Positions 44,880 through 56,835 of a stretch of DNA of 64,000 bases are shown here, piece by piece. Origin of the DNA: Congeria kusceri. Taxonomy: Eukaryota > Mollusca > Bivalvia > Myida > Dreissenidae. The position numbers were made by a program, and so were the translations under genes. How positions within the stretch are numbered: the stretch's first letter is position 1; the number at the start of each line of letters is the position of its first letter. The stretch covers positions 7,644,890 through 7,708,889 of the forward strand of contig CM051029.1 of the NCBI GenBank assembly GCA_027627225.1, in the 5' to 3' direction. Under the pieces are notes generated by a model. That model searched no databases and had not been told where the DNA came from. It saw only the letters and a program-made list of their open reading frames with translations.

Positions 44880-44946
44880 ACAGACAGACATTAAGACAGA
44901 CATTAAGACAGTCAGACAGACAGACAGACAGACAGACAGATAGACA
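44880..44946. repeat. (GACA)n microsatellite
   Basis: acagacag tetranucleotide run, with acagacattaag variants at its start. Confidence 0.9.
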
Positions 44947-44986
44947 GCTTGATAGAGTTCTACATAAATGTACAATAGCCTGACAA

Positions 44987-45222
44987 TATAACATTATCGA
45001 GATATACAAACAAATTAAAATACAATGTATACATTTATAAATGAGCCAGGTCAATAAAATTATAGGTCCTATCGGGACATACAAACAACATAAAATGCAA
45101 TGTGTGCATTTATACATGAGCCACGTCAATCAACATTGTATGTCCTGTCAAAACATAAATCAACTTAAAATACAATGCATGCATAAATAAATGAGCCACG
45201 TAATTCAGCATTATATGTCAAG
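44987..45222. repeat. About 78-bp tandem repeat, three copies
   Basis: aaatacaatg-atgcattta-a-atgagccacgtcaat recurs three times at about 78-base spacing. Confidence 0.8.
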
Positions 45223-45429
45223 GATGACACAAAAGAAGAACCCTTATTTTCTTTGTGGTGCTTAAACTTCTTGTGTATGGAAGTCAACTGTTAAACTATT
45301 ACACCAGGTTGATGATAAAAAAGTCAAAATGACACTTGGTCGTTGAAAATACTGGAAGCATATGGTTTGCTTAGTGAGAAATTTATGTAATTTTTATAGC
45401 AGAAAAATTTGAATATTGTATTAGCCTAA

Positions 45430-45760
45430 AAAGGCAACAGGCACAGTTTGATAAATATTAACTTCAAGACGCTATATATGCTGACCATTTAAATAAATAT
45501 CAAGTTTATCATGGAATGGACTCTGCTTTTTCGAGGTGCAGATATAATGTATTGCCAATCACCAACTGGCTGGCGAAATTCATGTTGTTGCTCAAAAGGT
45601 TTTCAATGCATTGCCTATTTTTGGCAGAAACAAGTATAGCAGAGTCATCAGCATGTACAAATAGCGTATTTGACAAAAACATACATGTCATCAACAATAA
45701 TGAGGGGAAGTGGTATTAAAATACATCACTTGGGAACGCTACACGGAGCACTTGCTAGAT
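45430..45760 (-). pseudogene. LINE reverse-transcriptase fragment
   Basis: On the - strand LFVHADDSAILVSAK then NNMNFASQLVIGNTLYLHLEKAES resembles the YADD block and following KLSLHLGKTE segment of non-LTR reverse transcriptases; the Tyr of YADD is His. Adjoining sequence (KLDIYLNGQHI) continues the match in broken frames. A decayed scrap. Confidence 0.6.
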
Positions 45761-46069
45761 ATATATGAAATATCAACTGACTGGTGCATGTCAGACACTT
45801 AGGCCAATTGCATTCAACTTTATCACAATAATTGAATGTATCAAAATTTTCTAAAGGTCTGATAGTACCATGCCAGTACCATGACCTTCATCCATTTGAA
45901 GGAGACAGAAATATGTTAGCTGTATCAAACATGTATCGCTTGACATACCATGTCTAACACCAGACTTAAATTCATTCGAAGCATTATTATGAATAAGATA
46001 TTCTAAATCATCCGTTCAAGTATTGTAGGCACCATGCTTAAAAGAGACTTTACGCTAAAAATCGTATTA

Positions 46070-46240
46070 GCTCTACTGGCCAAAGGGAGCTAATGCGATA
46101 GTGTTACGTTCGTCGTGAGTGCGTGCGTCCGTGCGTCGGTGCTCTATACGTTCTTTAATACTTGAACAATCTTCTCATAAACGAATCCGCCGAATTCAAC
46201 CACAAATGGTTACACATATATCATCTATGATAGATATAGA
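46070..46240. repeat. Dispersed repeat head
   Basis: agctctactggccaaaggga followed by gcttatgcgatagtgtt-like text and cgtcgtgagtgcgtgcgtcc is, from recall, a dispersed repeat widespread in bivalves. Confidence 0.5.
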
Positions 46241-46329
46241 TTTGAATGTGTTCATATGTCTCCGGTCCATAATATGATTGTATTATTAGATCACATGAGC
46301 AAAAGTAGTTTTTGTTATTACAATTTCAC

Positions 46330-47260
46330 AAATCTTCTTGTCTAAAACCGAATGCCTAGGCGCATAATACTTTGAATGTGGCATAATGTATGGTCGAAAT
46401 ACAAAAATTGTTAATATATGCCTATGGGGGGAAAAATGGCCCCGCCCCGGAACTTTAAATATATTTTGCTCGACTTCCTTAGGAAAAAATTAAAAATCTT
46501 CTGGTCTGAAACTATAAGCCCTGCGCTTTTGATAGTTGATATGTAGCATTGCCATATTGTCCTTTTCCAAGATTGATATATGGATGCCCCTGGGTTTAAA
46601 AATGGTACCACACCGCCGCTCAATGTTTTTATATGTACTTACAAAGAAAAAAACCTTTAAAAATATTTTCGTCTGAAACTACAAGTCTTTGATATTTGGT
46701 ATGTAGTATTGCCTTATCGTCCTTTACTAACATGTGTTCTATTGATGCCGCTGGGCTAAAAATGGCCCCGCACTGAGGCTATATTTTTTATATTTAAATG
46801 TATTTTAATAGAAAAAAAAACCTAGAACGTTCCTTTTATGAAACTACAAGGTCTACAAGTATGGGCTTAAAGAATAGCACAACCACAGTGTTCAAATTCT
46901 TTACATTGACTTATTGTCTGAAACTACGCTGCCTACAGCTTATATTTTTTTGTATGCACCATCACCATCTTCCACTTCATAGCTAATGTTCAAATGTTGC
47001 CCCTGGGCTAAAAATGGCTCCAACACAGGGTTCAATATTGTTTAAATAACACATTGACGTTTGGTATGTAGCATTGCCGTATATGCCTATACCAAAGTTG
47101 TTAAAATAATACCCATTTGCAAACAATGGCCTCCCCGGGTCTCAATATATACTCTTGAAATGAAAATACAAATCTTCTTGTCCAAACTACTTCATAAGGT
47201 GCAAACGAACAACGCGGAAACTATATGCCAATGTTACAGAGCATTGTATTACGGCACAAT
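46330..47260. repeat. Degenerate repeat of about 200 bp, four to five copies
   Basis: Each unit has cccctgggctaaaaatggcc, then caca-ggg/gag, then tttaaa...tcttctgtctgaaactacaag, then ttggtatgtagcattgcc. Spacing varies. Related phrases occur at 42080-42500. Confidence 0.65.
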
Positions 47261-47359
47261 ATTTTCTTTTTGTAAACACATGGATAACATATATCGGCAC
47301 CTTTTCCTCTCTGTTTTTGCCGTTTTAGAATTTGATAAAAATACGCAGAAATTTATCTA

Positions 47360-48500
47360 CTAGAAAAGGTCTATAATTGGCAATCGTTTGAGATGCGTTT
47401 TCCTTTTAACCGAGCCTATAACGTATATGTTAAAATACTGGAGATAGCACGTTCCCTTGTATTCTTTTAAAGTCTTTTTAGTGGAAGGAATGTTTCAAGC
47501 TGATTCAAAACAAATAGAGTCCATTAATAGTGTTGTATTTCATTCTATTTGGTATGTTAAAACACATTACAAACTGGTTTCTAAATTGTTTTAAGCTCCG
47601 AACATCGTTTAAAATAATTATAAGTTTGAATCAAAATGTGCGTTCTTCGCAAAAGGTTAAATATGAAACGAGCAAATCAGTATATTTGTTTATTTAATAA
47701 TGTGCATACATTGTGTAGGCCGTATTTGTCTAAGGAAACAGTGACGACTTATTTTATACGTTTCGGTTATAATTACTGTGACTTGTAGTAGAAACCACTA
47801 AGTACTGTACACTCACCGTGGAATATTATGGGAATATATGTTATTGAATAAACTAATAAGCTAGTAACGTGAATACTAGGCACACAAACGCCGTTGGTAC
47901 ATTTTATCACACGAGTCTTATTAATGAATGTCTGACAGATTCATTTAATTTTATGAAAAGGTATAAACGCATTATTTCAGAAAATAACATTATGCATATA
48001 GATATAAATTAGCTCAACTTGTTAAAATGTCACAATGTTTGTTTCATGGTTTCAGTAGTCGAAAGTTGATGACACGAAAGTTCAAGAAACCTACACTATG
48101 TACAAAGTAAATGGTTTGTATATATCTTATTCACACATCCGCCATTACAAAAGAACCATCATTAATGATTGCAGATACATAAAATCAAAACTCAAAGTAT
48201 GTGTTCGCATGTTTATGTCGTCTACCGACCTTTCCTCATCTGTCTGTAAAAATATGTAAAATACACATATTATACCGATACTATGGTGGATACTGTTTTT
48301 TATCCGCAACTCCTGCTTCCCATTATAAGACAAGTTCTATAGTGAATTGCAAATGCATAACCACACTCATAAATCTGCTTTATGTAAACATACTTGACTG
48401 TTTGTACTTTTTAAAATAGCAACATAGGCCCTTTTGTGTTTGATCTTTGACAGTGTAAGATAACAATCTAAATCAATGTAATGTATAAAATATATTTGTA
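47360..48500. other. Intergenic, nothing recognised
   Basis: No supported exon or repeat. Confidence 0.4.
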
Positions 48501-48506
48501 TTTTAC

Positions 48507-48613
48507 CCAAAATGGTTTGGTGATATTGTAATGGACGCACAGCCCAAGTATCAAAATAAGTAAGACGGCAACCAACGAAACGATGATTCCGGCGATTTCT
48601 CTGTCCTTTAGAT
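48507..48613 (-). CDS. Extra transmembrane exon downstream of M2
   Basis: Acceptor CCAAACAG, phase-1 entry, 107 nt: LKDREIAGIIVSLVAVLLIL then ILGLCVHYN, donor G/GTAAAA. In frame it can also run on to a TAG at 48468. Counterpart of 19410-19501. It lies 3' of the M2 terminal exon, so it may be an alternative last exon or belong to a different gene. Confidence 0.45.
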
Positions 48614-48854
48614 CTGTTTGGAACATTCGCATGCAATAGGAAATAACATATGCAAACATTGCGTCTTGTGTATGAATATTTTACTAGTTTTAATATTGTA
48701 TTGCATGTGACCAATACATTATAGTTGAATATGTTATTTATAGTCACAATATGCACACAACTAAATTCATATTAACGACATCATGTGTATGTGTTAAATT
48801 TGTGCTTGCCCGAATCTGTGTATATGTCGATTGTATAGTTTTATCCCTAGTAGT

Positions 48855-49042
48855 TTAATCTAGTATTTTGCTCAACTGGCCATGAAGGGTTCGTTTCATA
48901 TAACAAACAGCAATTATAACAAGTAAAAGTACAATTAAAATGTCAAGTCCAATACAAATCGGTGCAATAATCCATAAAAGAATGTGCGATTTGTGTTTTC
49001 TTAATATTTCATGTGTTTCTGACTGAGCTCCAGTGGTTATTT
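48855..49042 (-). CDS. M2 transmembrane and tail exon
   Basis: After TTTTCAG: ITTGAQSETHE stem, LLWIIAPICIGLDILIVLLL membrane segment, tail YMKRTLHGQLSKILD, stop. Intact. Confidence 0.65.
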
Positions 49043-49250
49043 CTGAAAAGACATAAACGTCTACTGGCTCAGTTCATGTAACATTCGACATTGTGAAATT
49101 GTCATTTAAAAGGACGATTTATAATCTTCATAAAACATAATATATGTCTCGAATTAATTTTCAATTATATACATTATAAAACGCACTTCCAGTTTACAGA
49201 CCTTTTGTGTTTAAGATATTGTTTGCATTACACAATACAAACACGTTTAC

Positions 49251-49295
49251 CTTTTACATGTCCAGATGTAGTTTCTGGCACTGAAGTTGCCGTAG
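49251..49295 (-). CDS. M2 stalk exon
   Basis: 45 nt between CTATGCAG and G/GTAAAC, encoding TATSVPETTSGHVK, likely an O-glycosylated stalk. Confidence 0.55.
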
Positions 49296-49429
49296 CTGCA
49301 TAGGCAAGAAATAAATACAATATGTACATTATTAAATGGTTGAGTTTTGAGCTTTATACACAAGGCGCTTACAGCAAACAACAATGACAATACACCATAA
49401 TTGAAACCATAACTAAAACCACAACAACA

Positions 49430-49697
49430 ACAATAATAATAATAATAATAATAATAATAGTCATAATATTAATAATAATAATAATAATAATTTTATTATT
49501 ATTAATAATAATAACAACAACAGCAATAATAATATTTATAATACTGCTGCTGCTACTTCTACTACTTCTACTACTACTACTACTACTACTACTAATAATA
49601 ATAATAATAATACAAATAATAATAAAAATACAAATAAAAATAATAATAATAATAATAATAATAATACGAAGAAGAAGAAGAAGAAGAAGAAGAAGAA
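49430..49697. repeat. AAT/ACT/AAG microsatellite in M2 intron
   Basis: AAT arrays flank an ACT block and end in (AAG)n directly beside the Ig exon donor. Confidence 0.95.
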
Positions 49698-49702
49698 ATC
49701 AC

Positions 49703-49951
49703 CTGTTTTTTCTTCGAAGCAGATTGTCTGTTTGTCAGTGTTGTCGCTTTTTTTGTTTGAGGAAAGAGTGTAAACCCCAGCACTTTTTTGTTGTAAGGTG
49801 CAGACAATTTTCGAAGTCTCTGAACATTCCCCAATGCATGTGTGTTCATTTGAACATACTACTGTTTTTTGTCCACTGCTAGGCCAACTGTAATTAAACA
49901 CCAACGTCTGATCTATGGCTCCAATATCAGCTTATTGCCTTATGCAGGCAG
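49703..49951 (-). pseudogene. M2 Ig-like exon with early stop
   Basis: FNYSWPSSGQKTVVCSNEH, IGECSETSKIVCTLQQ, AGVYTLSSN: the Cys pattern and GVYT corner are shared with M1. TAA near the start (49932-49934). Donor CAG/GTGATT. Confidence 0.65.
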
Positions 49952-50064
49952 CTGAAAGAAAAACATTAAATGGATGAAAGCATGTTTAGTAATTTATATT
50001 GATCAAATTGTTAAAATAAGCACGTACACATTATAAAATCGTTTTTATATAGGCAGCAACTTAC

Positions 50065-50125
50065 CATGAATGTCACATATTGTCAAAAAAGCAAGAAAAA
50101 CGCCTACACAAGAATAAGAAATAAT
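50065..50125 (-). pseudogene. M2 signal-peptide exon, start codon lost
   Basis: IISYSCVGVFLAFLTICDIH with donor G/GTAAGT. The first codon aligned with the M1 ATG is ATT. Confidence 0.62.
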
Positions 50126-51089
50126 TGTTTTCTACACTGTGCATACAGCCTGCGCTAACACGTAAGACGTATATGCTATCACACTAGATTTATCGGAAAT
50201 CAAAGCGCTAAGCACACAATTTTAGTTATTGACTTATAGTGGATGCATGGTAAACTACCAATATTTTAATCACAAATATGTTGGCGTCTAAACGTATTAA
50301 GCATATATGTCCAAATGTAACCACACAATCCATAACATAGTGCTTGTTTATTGTTATGAAATATGTCCCACTCATTCACTTAATAAAGTTTGTTATAAAT
50401 GTTAGTATCCAAGTTTATATTGTTGACAGACCTGGGACGTTATAATGTATATGCTAATACACTTACTGGTACAGTTTCATGGTTAAAAAGAATCAAATGT
50501 GGCTAGGATATTCAAATTGGTATTTCGGTATACAGTGTAGCTACAATTTATTAATTTGTGTCAATTAACGCCTTTAATTGATAATTGCATCACAAGATAG
50601 GTCATAGCTGGCATATGTTCCTCGTGATGAGTATGTTGACAAATGCCCTTTTCTGAACACAAACAATTAGGGGATAATATTTTATTTGTGAGTGACATGT
50701 GAATTTCCTCTGCTGAAACAATACATTGAAAGTATGTTTGTGAAAAAATAGTAACTGTAAAACAATACAATACGAGAGCTAAAAACCCCCGATTCGAAGT
50801 CGACTTTGTTAAACGGGTACCTATATATCATTCTCTACCGTGTATGAGGATTTAGATAATCCTAGATGATGTGTGTTCTGCTCTCCTCTCACCATCTGCA
50901 TACTTGTTTATTATTTGATGAAATATTTTAACACTTGGCTGCATAGCTAACATCTAATCTGATTTGTTTGTATACTGTTTAAATTGTAAATTGTAATTGT
51001 AAGTTGTATTAACTTATGTTCATGTTTTCGTATCGTTTTACTGACTTATCTTCATTTACTACAGCATCTAGACTAACAAACCCGTATAT

Positions 51090-51130
51090 TATCGACTGTC
51101 AAAAGTCTGTTGCCCTAACCACTAGGCCAC
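51090..51130 (-). repeat. tRNA-like SINE trace
   Basis: On the - strand TGGCCTAGTGG then TTAGGGCAACAGACTTTGAC fits a tRNA A box and anticodon-arm-like region. No B box is placed correctly. Confidence 0.3.
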
Positions 51131-51561
51131 AGATGGTTGTTTACTTGAGCGTGTTTTTTCAATGCTATGTAAGTGGTATACGTGTTTCGGAAATATCGAC
51201 GAGATGCCTTACACAGGCTATATAATTTTGCCATTGCATTCGATGTTAATTCATAAACGGCCTATTGTTCTAGTAGATTTCCGTATCAGGAGTGTTAATA
51301 CGCTCCTTTATATATAGTACAGTTTTCTTTTGGGAATCGGTGCAAACATTGAAATTGTCAATCTGCCAATGTGTGACTCCCTTTAATGTATATTGATTTT
51401 ATATTAACATTAATAAGCCATTCTTGAAAAAACAATAACCAAAAACAATTTATTTAAACATTCGTTTGCTTGCTTTTTCTTGTAATTATTTGAGATGTGC
51501 ATTGTACGATTCTATGCGTTAACATTATGATAGTAAGAAAAGATGGCGTTGATACTATATA

Positions 51562-51701
51562 AAATATCATAGGCAGTTGAGGGTATAGTAAATTCTCGCA
51601 CCCCGAGGAGATTGATGTTAACCGAGGCCGAAGGTCGAAGTTGACATTTCTCTTAGAGGGGGGCAATATTTACGATACCCCTCTACATGCCTATGATATT
51701 T
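51562..51701. repeat. Foldback (MITE-like) element
   Basis: Ends are a perfect 14-bp inverted repeat (aaatatcataggca, 51562-51575; tgcctatgatattt, 51688-51701). The complementarity continues inward imperfectly for about 40 bases (gagggtatagtaaat against gaggggtatcgtaaat). Confidence 0.7.
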
Positions 51702-52988
51702 ATTTTAATATACCGAACAGAAGTACTGTAAATCAAAGTACAAACTAGTCGCACATAGTAAACTTAAGTTTATTATTCATAATTCAAGAGCACATCGACT
51801 TTGATCCTTTAAATACATTTTAATAAGCGCCCACCGATTATTAGCTAACAATTATTTATCAAAAATATATATACAAATTACAGCCCGCTCGGTGTATATT
51901 ACTTTTCCAGGTCATGGCATATAAAATTAGTCAGGGATGGGTATATGGGATATAAAAATAGGAACACGAAGTGAAGTATACTAATCTGGTTTATTTTAAT
52001 AAATCGAGCGTCATAAACTTGCTATTATGATGTTAATTGAGTGTTACATTAAGCAATTCAATTATATTTATATTTCATGTTAAATCCTCTTTTTTATGTA
52101 ATTTGAAATATTATTTGCTCCAAAATATACCCACGTCGTCACATTCCTAGTATCCGGATAAAAAAGTAGTATCCAAAAATCGTATACACAATGGAAAATT
52201 GGACTCAATAAATTAAAGAAAACACGTAATTCACTAACAAAATTCAGTATAGTTTAGGTACATATACTGTTTTCAATAATTTGAAACTATTTTGTTTTCA
52301 AAATACATGTATTTTAGAAGGATAAGATGTGTCTAGATGTAAACTAAATGTTGCAACTTTAACAAGCGCTATATGCTAGCCACTTTTGCCGAAGTATCCG
52401 GATATTACATACGAATATCCGGATACCAGTTTTTGGTACGCATAGACATCCCTTATTCCTATCTATAGTGTATCTTGTTCAATACATATTCGTTTTCTTT
52501 AGCTTTATAATTAAATGCTTAAATTTTCATTGTTGACTGTCTTTCTGCGTGTTGTGTTCTCATTTTAAATTGCATATATCTGTGAAAATAATGTGAAATT
52601 AACATCGTAGTATATGTTATGTAGAAATAGGTTTACTACAAAATGTTTCCTGATAAACGTTATTCCTATACGTATTTACTCGTTGTGAAGTGCTTTATTT
52701 TTCCAAATAATATGTACTTAAAGGCATAGTGCAAGGATTGTCTGGCCTCTTCATGGGGTATTTCACTCTGTGTATTGGTCCCCGATAAAACAATGGCTGA
52801 GTAAACTGTTTCAATTGCAGCAGTGTGTTGATCTTAGCTGAAAAGGATAGTCATACTGTGTCGGCACTGTGACCACAGCAAAAAAGCTATTATGACATCA
52901 CGCAGATTTCAATATTATCGACATCAGTCCATAACTATACCGATTGCGCAAGATTGCTTAACGTACTGTAATAAATGGGATTTTAAAC

Positions 52989-53044
52989 ATGTATACGCCT
53001 TTAGTTGCATTCTTATTTATGTCAATACAGTCTTCAATACAAAG
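52989..53044 (+). CDS. Copy C signal-peptide exon
   Basis: ATG then YTPLVAFLFMSIQSSIQ, donor AAAG/GTAAAT. 56 nt leaves phase 2, but Ig1 needs phase 1; copy B has one A fewer before the donor. Homopolymer error or real lesion. Confidence 0.6.
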
Positions 53045-53144
53045 GTAAATTGCTTAAAATAAATGCAATTTTACTACGACTTCTGTTTTCGTTCTGTCAG
53101 TGGTTGTATTTTTTCAAAAGCGATCATTTGATAATTTGTACTAG

Positions 53145-53486
53145 CTGAAGCGGGTCAAAACGCACAACTGGAAGCAGATGTGGATGATGTTTTTATCAAC
53201 AATAGACTTGTGTTTAAATGTAGGACAACTTCACAAGCTATCCAGGTAAGATGGAGACGTTCAGTTAACAACGTTGAACATATCGTTGTGGTTCAAGACT
53301 TTGCAGACAACACATGTTTTTCTTCGGATCACCCTGATTATTTGGAATGCTATTGTAACTCAACAACTGTGTACACGTGTGCCATCAAAGCCGTTAATGA
53401 GTCCAATGATGGGGATAGATGGCGTTGTTCGGCTGTAATTGATGGATTTACACAGTACAGCAACAGCTACAACATCAATCTGCTAG
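53145..53486 (+). CDS. Copy C exon Ig1
   Basis: 342 nt, acceptor tactag, donor GTAAGA. VFKC, VRWRR and RWRCSAV give the core; extra Cys as in B. Only about two thirds of residues agree with B by eye. Confidence 0.75.
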
Positions 53487-54883
53487 GTAAGAGTACATAT
53501 TTGATATAAATACGTTGTTTTGGTACAGATCAAAGACAAAATAAATGTGTACATCAAATGATCAATATAACTTATTAATGTCTATAATCGAGCAGAATGT
53601 ACTAACTGATATTGTTTTCAATGACAGTTAGTACCTTTTGGCTTTCAACCCTTGATATAAAACTCATCTCCTTGGAGTCCTTTCGCAATCAGAAAAGACT
53701 GTAATACGTATTTAATAATTTTGACTGCGAATATGAGATAATTATAATCATTAATGAAATAATTAAATTATTTTTTTTAATTTTAAATTTTAATATTTAC
53801 ATTTTAAACATAAATATAATTTCCTAGTTGAAGTTGGACTTCTTTTTGTATCACTATCATTAATGACAAAACTCGTTCGCCATAACGGGGATATGTTATA
53901 TAATATTTCAACAAATCACCCAAAGAAAAATTGCTTCGTTGAATGTGAGAATGCAAAATTATGTTAAAGATGCATGATTTTAATGGCCAAAACAATACAT
54001 GAAATGAAGGGTATACCCCGTTGAACTCGATTAGATAGATATTCCGGGTTTATAGAAGAAGAAAATAAGTACCGACTTAATTACATCTTATTTCATATAC
54101 AATACATATGGACATTGAAGTGGCTTCCTATTCGAAGGGTTAGTGTCTTCACACTTTTTTCTTAAGTGTTCAAACCTCAGACAAGTAATAATTGGCCATG
54201 GTCAAGCTAGACGCACATCCAACCATTTGTATTTCTTTGTTTTACAGATTCAGTGTTTTTCAATTGTGTCTTAATAGAATGAACACTTTTACTTCAGTTA
54301 CTTAAGTAAATTCTATTTTGTAAGTAATTTATAGTTGGATTTAGCAATCATTCGGAGTCAATATATCTACTTGTCAACGTATATATTCGGATATATCTCC
54401 TTGTTTTAAAGAGTCAGTGTTTTTCAATTTTGTATTAATAGAATGAAAACCCGGATCAGTTACTTAATTCAATTTTCTTTTACAAATAATTTATAATTAG
54501 ATTTAGCATTCATTTGGAGTCAATAGATCTACTTGTCAAACGTATATATTCGGATATGTCTAACTTCGGGTGTGTCATTGAGAATTTCCAGCTACTTCAA
54601 GATAACGAAGATAAATTATATGTGTGGTCGCTGATGACATAAACATGCATGATAGTTTTTTTTAACAAAATGAATGATAATGTTACAAATCTGAGTTCGA
54701 TAATAACAATTTAATACGAGCCACTGCTCACGATAATGTTTAATATATAATATACTCCGAACAAGCCTCGGTACATTTACTTAACGACTTTTGTTTCTGC
54801 ATGCGAAGTTTGCATGAAGCTTGTCTGATTTCTATAAAAGTTGTGCAGTTTATGCAAATGAGCAATTATACGTTATATTCCAG
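53487..54883. other. Copy C intron Ig1-Ig2 with a tandem duplication
   Basis: 1.4 kb against 351 bases in copy B, with little similarity. 54251-54414 is repeated imperfectly at 54415-54572 (cagtgtttttcaatt...cgtatatattcggatat). Confidence 0.6.
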
Positions 54884-55189
54884 TTATACTCACCACGCTG
54901 ACATTGCTTCCACGACCTGTCTCAGCCGTGTCCTACCCTATATACGATGCTACTTCAACATTCACATGCATCACTTCACAGAGTAGACCAGCGGCAAGTA
55001 TTCACTGGTTCGAAGATGGTGTAAACATCACCGAGAAATCCAGTTATGAATACAGTCTTTATGTGGCCACAAGCCGTGTGAACTACACCCCAAAAACCCG
55101 CAACAACACGAAATTGTCCTGTGTGGCCACCTACGTGTATAAAAACATAACCATACACGTACATAATGGCACGGATTTGCAAATTCAAT
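54884..55189 (+). CDS. Copy C exon Ig2
   Basis: 306 nt. FTCITSQSRPAASIHWFEDG and LSCVATYV core. Acceptor attccag, donor GTAAGT. Intact. Confidence 0.78.
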
Positions 55190-56358
55190 GTAAGTAGAAT
55201 GTATTGGTATCATGCAATTGTTTTCATAAATAACACAAAACGGGATAATATTTCAGACAATAATCTGCGAACCAAACCTCTACCACATACCTTGGATTAA
55301 TATGAACATATATCCAACCTTGTGTCAAGACTTATAATCATTGTTATTGGAAAATTAAGTAATCCTGTCTTACGCATTTCCTGCTCTAGCTGTCAGGCAT
55401 CTTTTAATAATGTTCAAACGCTTCTTTATGTTTGTGAAATGCATTAAAACCAAAAAAAGGTAAACAGTTTAATGTCTGATGGTTACATTCAGAATGGTTC
55501 CACAATCAACACCTCGATTCAATATTATACATTCAAGTGCATTTGCTTAGGTAAATTGCGTTCATAAATACACATGTATGTTTAAAGATTTGTTTAATTT
55601 TGAGCAGTAAAACAGGCAACACGTTTGATTGAAGGGTGAGCATCTCATTTAGTGTTGGCTTTATCAACATTATTATTACTGCGAGGTAACATCGAGCTCG
55701 TTGGAGAGCTGGTGTTTACTGGCAGCTGAACTTAACTTACAGTAATTTTGAAAGTAACATGATATGTGTTGCCGCATTTCGAGTGGGAATTTCATATCTA
55801 GAGAGTACCCGATAGTTTTACTTAGTGAAACAACTGTAATAGTCAAGTATAATTACGCAATATACGTCAATTAATATGGCAGCTCTCAATTTGGCATGAA
55901 TGCTCTAATCTTGTCTTATAGTATTGTGTTGTATAACACCCGCGTAATTGCACGTGGCGTTATTACGTGACATGCACCTCCGCCCTCTTGGGTATTGCTA
56001 TGTTTACGTTAGTTATTAAAAGGTATCGAACCTGGGACAACGTCTTATCCGTTTTATCCACTTACGATCACAATTTTGACACCAATGTATGCATTTGATT
56101 GAAATTAATGCGTTAAAATCTGCTAATATCACATGTCAACCGCTATAAAATTCAGTATTTTCTTAAGAAATCTGCTAATATCACATGTCAACCGCTATAA
56201 AATTCAGTATTTTCTTAAGAGTACATCCATACTGTTCTACAAGTCAAGCTCACGTCTTGTGGACTTTTAAGAAGGAGCTTCATTACATGTAAGTACATAT
56301 GGCTCCAACCGAATACAATGTCTTATTTATATTCATGTAATTATATTTGCTGATTTAG
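55190..56358. other. Copy C intron Ig2-Ig3
   Basis: 1.17 kb against 430 bases in copy B. Contains a B-box-like GGTTCGATACC on the - strand (56022-56032) and a perfect 52-bp tandem duplication (56116-56167, 56168-56219). Confidence 0.7.
56116..56219. repeat. Perfect 52-bp tandem duplication
   Basis: Two identical adjacent copies starting aaatctgctaatatcacatg. Confidence 0.95.
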
Positions 56359-56655
56359 ATCCAGTTTCCAAACCAGTCGTTGTCATCAATGACAAAAGCG
56401 TCTCCGAAACGGTTTATATCCGAGAACATGTTATTGTGGAGTTCCGTTGTTCCGCTGCCGGATATCCACCTCCGTCTTATCGTTGGACCTACCCTGGGGG
56501 CAACGCGACTGGAACCGTTATGAAGTGGCAGTTTGACCGTTCTTCCATTGCACAATCAATTACATGTGTGGCAACTAACGCGTATTATTCGCTAAATGGG
56601 TCGACTGGTTCACAGTCAACAACAGATATGACCTCTTTAAAGATGAATGTGTCGT
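56359..56655 (+). CDS. Copy C exon Ig3
   Basis: 297 nt. FRCSAAGYPPPSYRWTYPGG and ITCVATN core, intact, closer to B than Ig1 or Ig2 are. Confidence 0.8.
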
Positions 56656-56835
56656 GTGAGTTAATGCGTTTGTTGGAAGCTCTGGTGTAGTAAACAGTAA
56701 TGTTTGTAGAAAACATTAACAATGCTGAATTTTGTTAATGCACATGTAATAATTGTAACCGTTCAGATATAACATGTTATACAATTTTTCTGCTCATTAT
56801 TTAAAGGTGCCAATCATACACGAATACATTTTCAG

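Larger units (their letters stand above)
48855..50125 (-). pseudogene. M2: single-Ig, stalked membrane protein gene, head to head with copy C
   Basis: Exons on the - strand: signal 50065-50125, Ig 49703-49951, stalk 49251-49295, TM and tail 48855-49042. Phases agree at every junction. Lesions: the start ATG reads ATT (50125-50123) with a TAG two codons upstream, and the Ig exon has a TAA (49932-49934) where M1 has Tyr. Splice sites are all canonical. Paralog of M1; function unknown. Confidence 0.62.
50126..52988. promoter_or_regulatory. Shared intergenic region between M2 and copy C
   Basis: 2.9 kb between divergent first exons. The M2-proximal 150 bases match the M1 side. It contains a tRNA-like box (51119-51129) and a foldback element (51562-51701). 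No core promoter motif is convincing. Confidence 0.35.

Noticed and set aside
45516..45719. + strand frame at the LINE fragment
   Set aside because: Antisense of the HADD-containing reverse-transcriptase remnant.
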